From contig DOWL01000030.1 in assembly GCA_003519585.1 (NCBI GenBank), positions 12,361 to 19,433 of the forward strand: a stretch of DNA of 7,073 bases. Reading direction: 5' to 3'. Below, piece after piece: positions 6,441-7,073 of the stretch. A model generated the notes under the pieces. That model worked only from the letters and a program-made list of their open reading frames with translations, did no database searches and had not been told where the DNA came from. The first letter of the stretch is position 1. The number at the start of each line of letters is the position of its first letter. A program made the position numbers and the translations under genes. The stretch comes from Nocardioides sp. (GTDB lineage Bacteria > Actinomycetota > Actinomycetes > Propionibacteriales > Nocardioidaceae).

Positions 6441-7032
6441 GGCTCGTACGGCGGTCATCGCGTGCGGCGCGATCGCCCAGCCGGTGGCCGACGTGGTCGC
6501 GCGCCGCGGCTGGCCGGTCGCCGTACACCCGCTGCCGCCACTGCTCCACAACCAGCCGCAGCTGATCGCCGGCGAGGTCCGCACGCTCGCGGTCGAGCTG
6601 TCCGCGACGTACGACGTGGTCGCCGTGGCCTACGCCGACTGCGGCACCTACGGCGCGCTCGACACGGTCTGCGACGAGCTCGGGCTGCGCCGGCTCCCGG
6701 GACTGCACTGCTACGACCTGTTCGCGGGTGAGTCGCGGCTGGCGTCGTTCCTCGACGAGCAGCCCGGGACCTACCTGTTCACCGACTTCCTGGTCCGTTC
6801 CTTCGAGCGGACCGTCGTCCGCGAACTCGGCCTCGACCGCTACCCCGAGCTGGCCGAGGACTACTTCCGCCACTACACGCGCGTGGTCTGGCTCGCCCAG
6901 GAACCCACCCCCGACCTCCGGGCCCGCGCCGAGGCCGCTGCCGCCCGGATGGGCCTGCCGCTCACCGTTGTCGAGACCGGCGACGTCAAGCTGGAGGTCG
7001 CGCTCGAGGAGTTGCTTGCCCTGGCGCGCTAG
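6376..7032 (+). CDS. DUF1638 family protein, function unknown
   Basis: This 218-residue protein matches the DUF1638 pattern throughout: VIACGAIA (27-34), PLLHNQPQLIA (55-65), YDVVAVAYADCGTYGALD (79-96), LPGLHCYDLFAGE (107-119), PGTYLFTDFLVRSFERTVV (130-148), LGLDRYPELAEDYFRHYTRVVWLAQ and AAARMGLPL. No enzymatic activity is established for the family as far as I know. Genes of this type are recurrent neighbours of MttB-like, corrinoid and MtgA-like genes, which supports a role in corrinoid methyl transfer. Repeated Cys/His residues (Cys30, His58, Cys89, His111, Cys112) in the most conserved blocks could bind a metal or cofactor; this is speculation. The first 24 residues are rich in Ser, Thr and Pro, probably disordered, and are mostly encoded by the 65 bases that overlap the activator gene. 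No signal peptide or membrane segment is seen. The strong ribosome site suggests efficient translation. Confidence 0.9.
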   Translation: MSSSPTAPSSTTGSSSNSPSAEARTAVIACGAIAQPVADVVARRGWPVAVHPLPPLLHNQPQLIAGEVRTLAVELSATYDVVAVAYADCGTYGALDTVCDELGLRRLPGLHCYDLFAGESRLASFLDEQPGTYLFTDFLVRSFERTVVRELGLDRYPELAEDYFRHYTRVVWLAQEPTPDLRARAEAAAARMGLPLTVVETGDVKLEVALEELLALAR

Positions 7033-7035
7033 CCG

Positions 7036-7065
7036 CGAGTTTCGTCGGTCGACCGACGAAACTCG
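7036..7065. terminator. Perfect 30-bp palindrome after the operon, likely terminator hairpin
   Basis: Bases 7036-7050 and 7051-7065 are exact reverse complements, starting three bases after the TAG stop at 7030-7032. As RNA this folds into a stem of up to 13 pairs closed by a four-base UCGA loop. There is no run of T after it (the following bases are TGCTTGGA), so it is not a textbook intrinsic terminator, though T-less hairpins at operon ends are common in actinobacteria. Its symmetry would let it act for both strands, as expected between convergent genes; the gene to the right is outside the window. It could alternatively be a copy of a dispersed palindromic repeat. Confidence 0.6.
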
Positions 7066-7073
7066 TGCTTGGA

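Noticed and set aside
1..7073. Mobile elements, CRISPR arrays, tRNA or rRNA genes
   Set aside because: The genes are contiguous and of uniform composition; no transposase, integrase, spaced repeat array or RNA gene pattern was seen.

Overview
The window is high-GC DNA with dense, mostly overlapping genes, GTG as well as ATG starts and strong Shine-Dalgarno sites. Protein style and codon use suggest an actinobacterium, possibly Nocardioides or a relative; this is an inference, because there is no rRNA or other taxonomic marker here. Almost every base belongs to one compact gene set for corrinoid- and folate-dependent demethylation of an unidentified methylated compound, most likely a quaternary amine (betaine type).

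Layout. Bases 1-548 (minus strand) hold the N-terminal two thirds of purU, formyltetrahydrofolate deformylase, cut by the left edge. Bases 552-1991 (minus) encode an MttB-superfamily methyltransferase without pyrrolysine, three bases upstream of purU and so probably co-transcribed with it. Bases 1992-2142 are a divergent control region with three copies of CATCATGTGGAAC, one lying inside a perfect 8+8 inverted repeat, flanked by inward-facing promoter candidates. On the plus strand follow an IclR-family regulator (2143-2916), a B12-binding corrinoid protein (2913-3581), a methyltetrahydrofolate:corrinoid methyltransferase (3581-4462), a RACo-like [2Fe-2S]/ASKHA corrinoid activator (4476-6440) and a DUF1638 protein of unknown function (6376-7032). 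Every plus-strand junction overlaps or is within 13 bases. A perfect 30-bp palindrome (7036-7065) follows the last gene.

Proposed working. The MttB-like enzyme would move a methyl group from its substrate to Co(I) of the corrinoid protein. The MtgA-like protein would pass it to tetrahydrofolate, and the RACo-like protein would use ATP and an electron from its Fe-S cluster to rescue corrinoid oxidised to Co(II). Methyl-THF would be oxidised by folate enzymes elsewhere to 10-formyl-THF, and PurU would release formate and regenerate THF. The IclR protein, encoded at the head of the plus-strand operon, probably senses substrate or product and controls both arms from the shared operator array.

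The points of most interest are the unknown methyl donor, the pairing of the demethylase with PurU, the DUF1638 protein, the operator array, the 65-base out-of-frame overlap before DUF1638, and the 3' palindrome.
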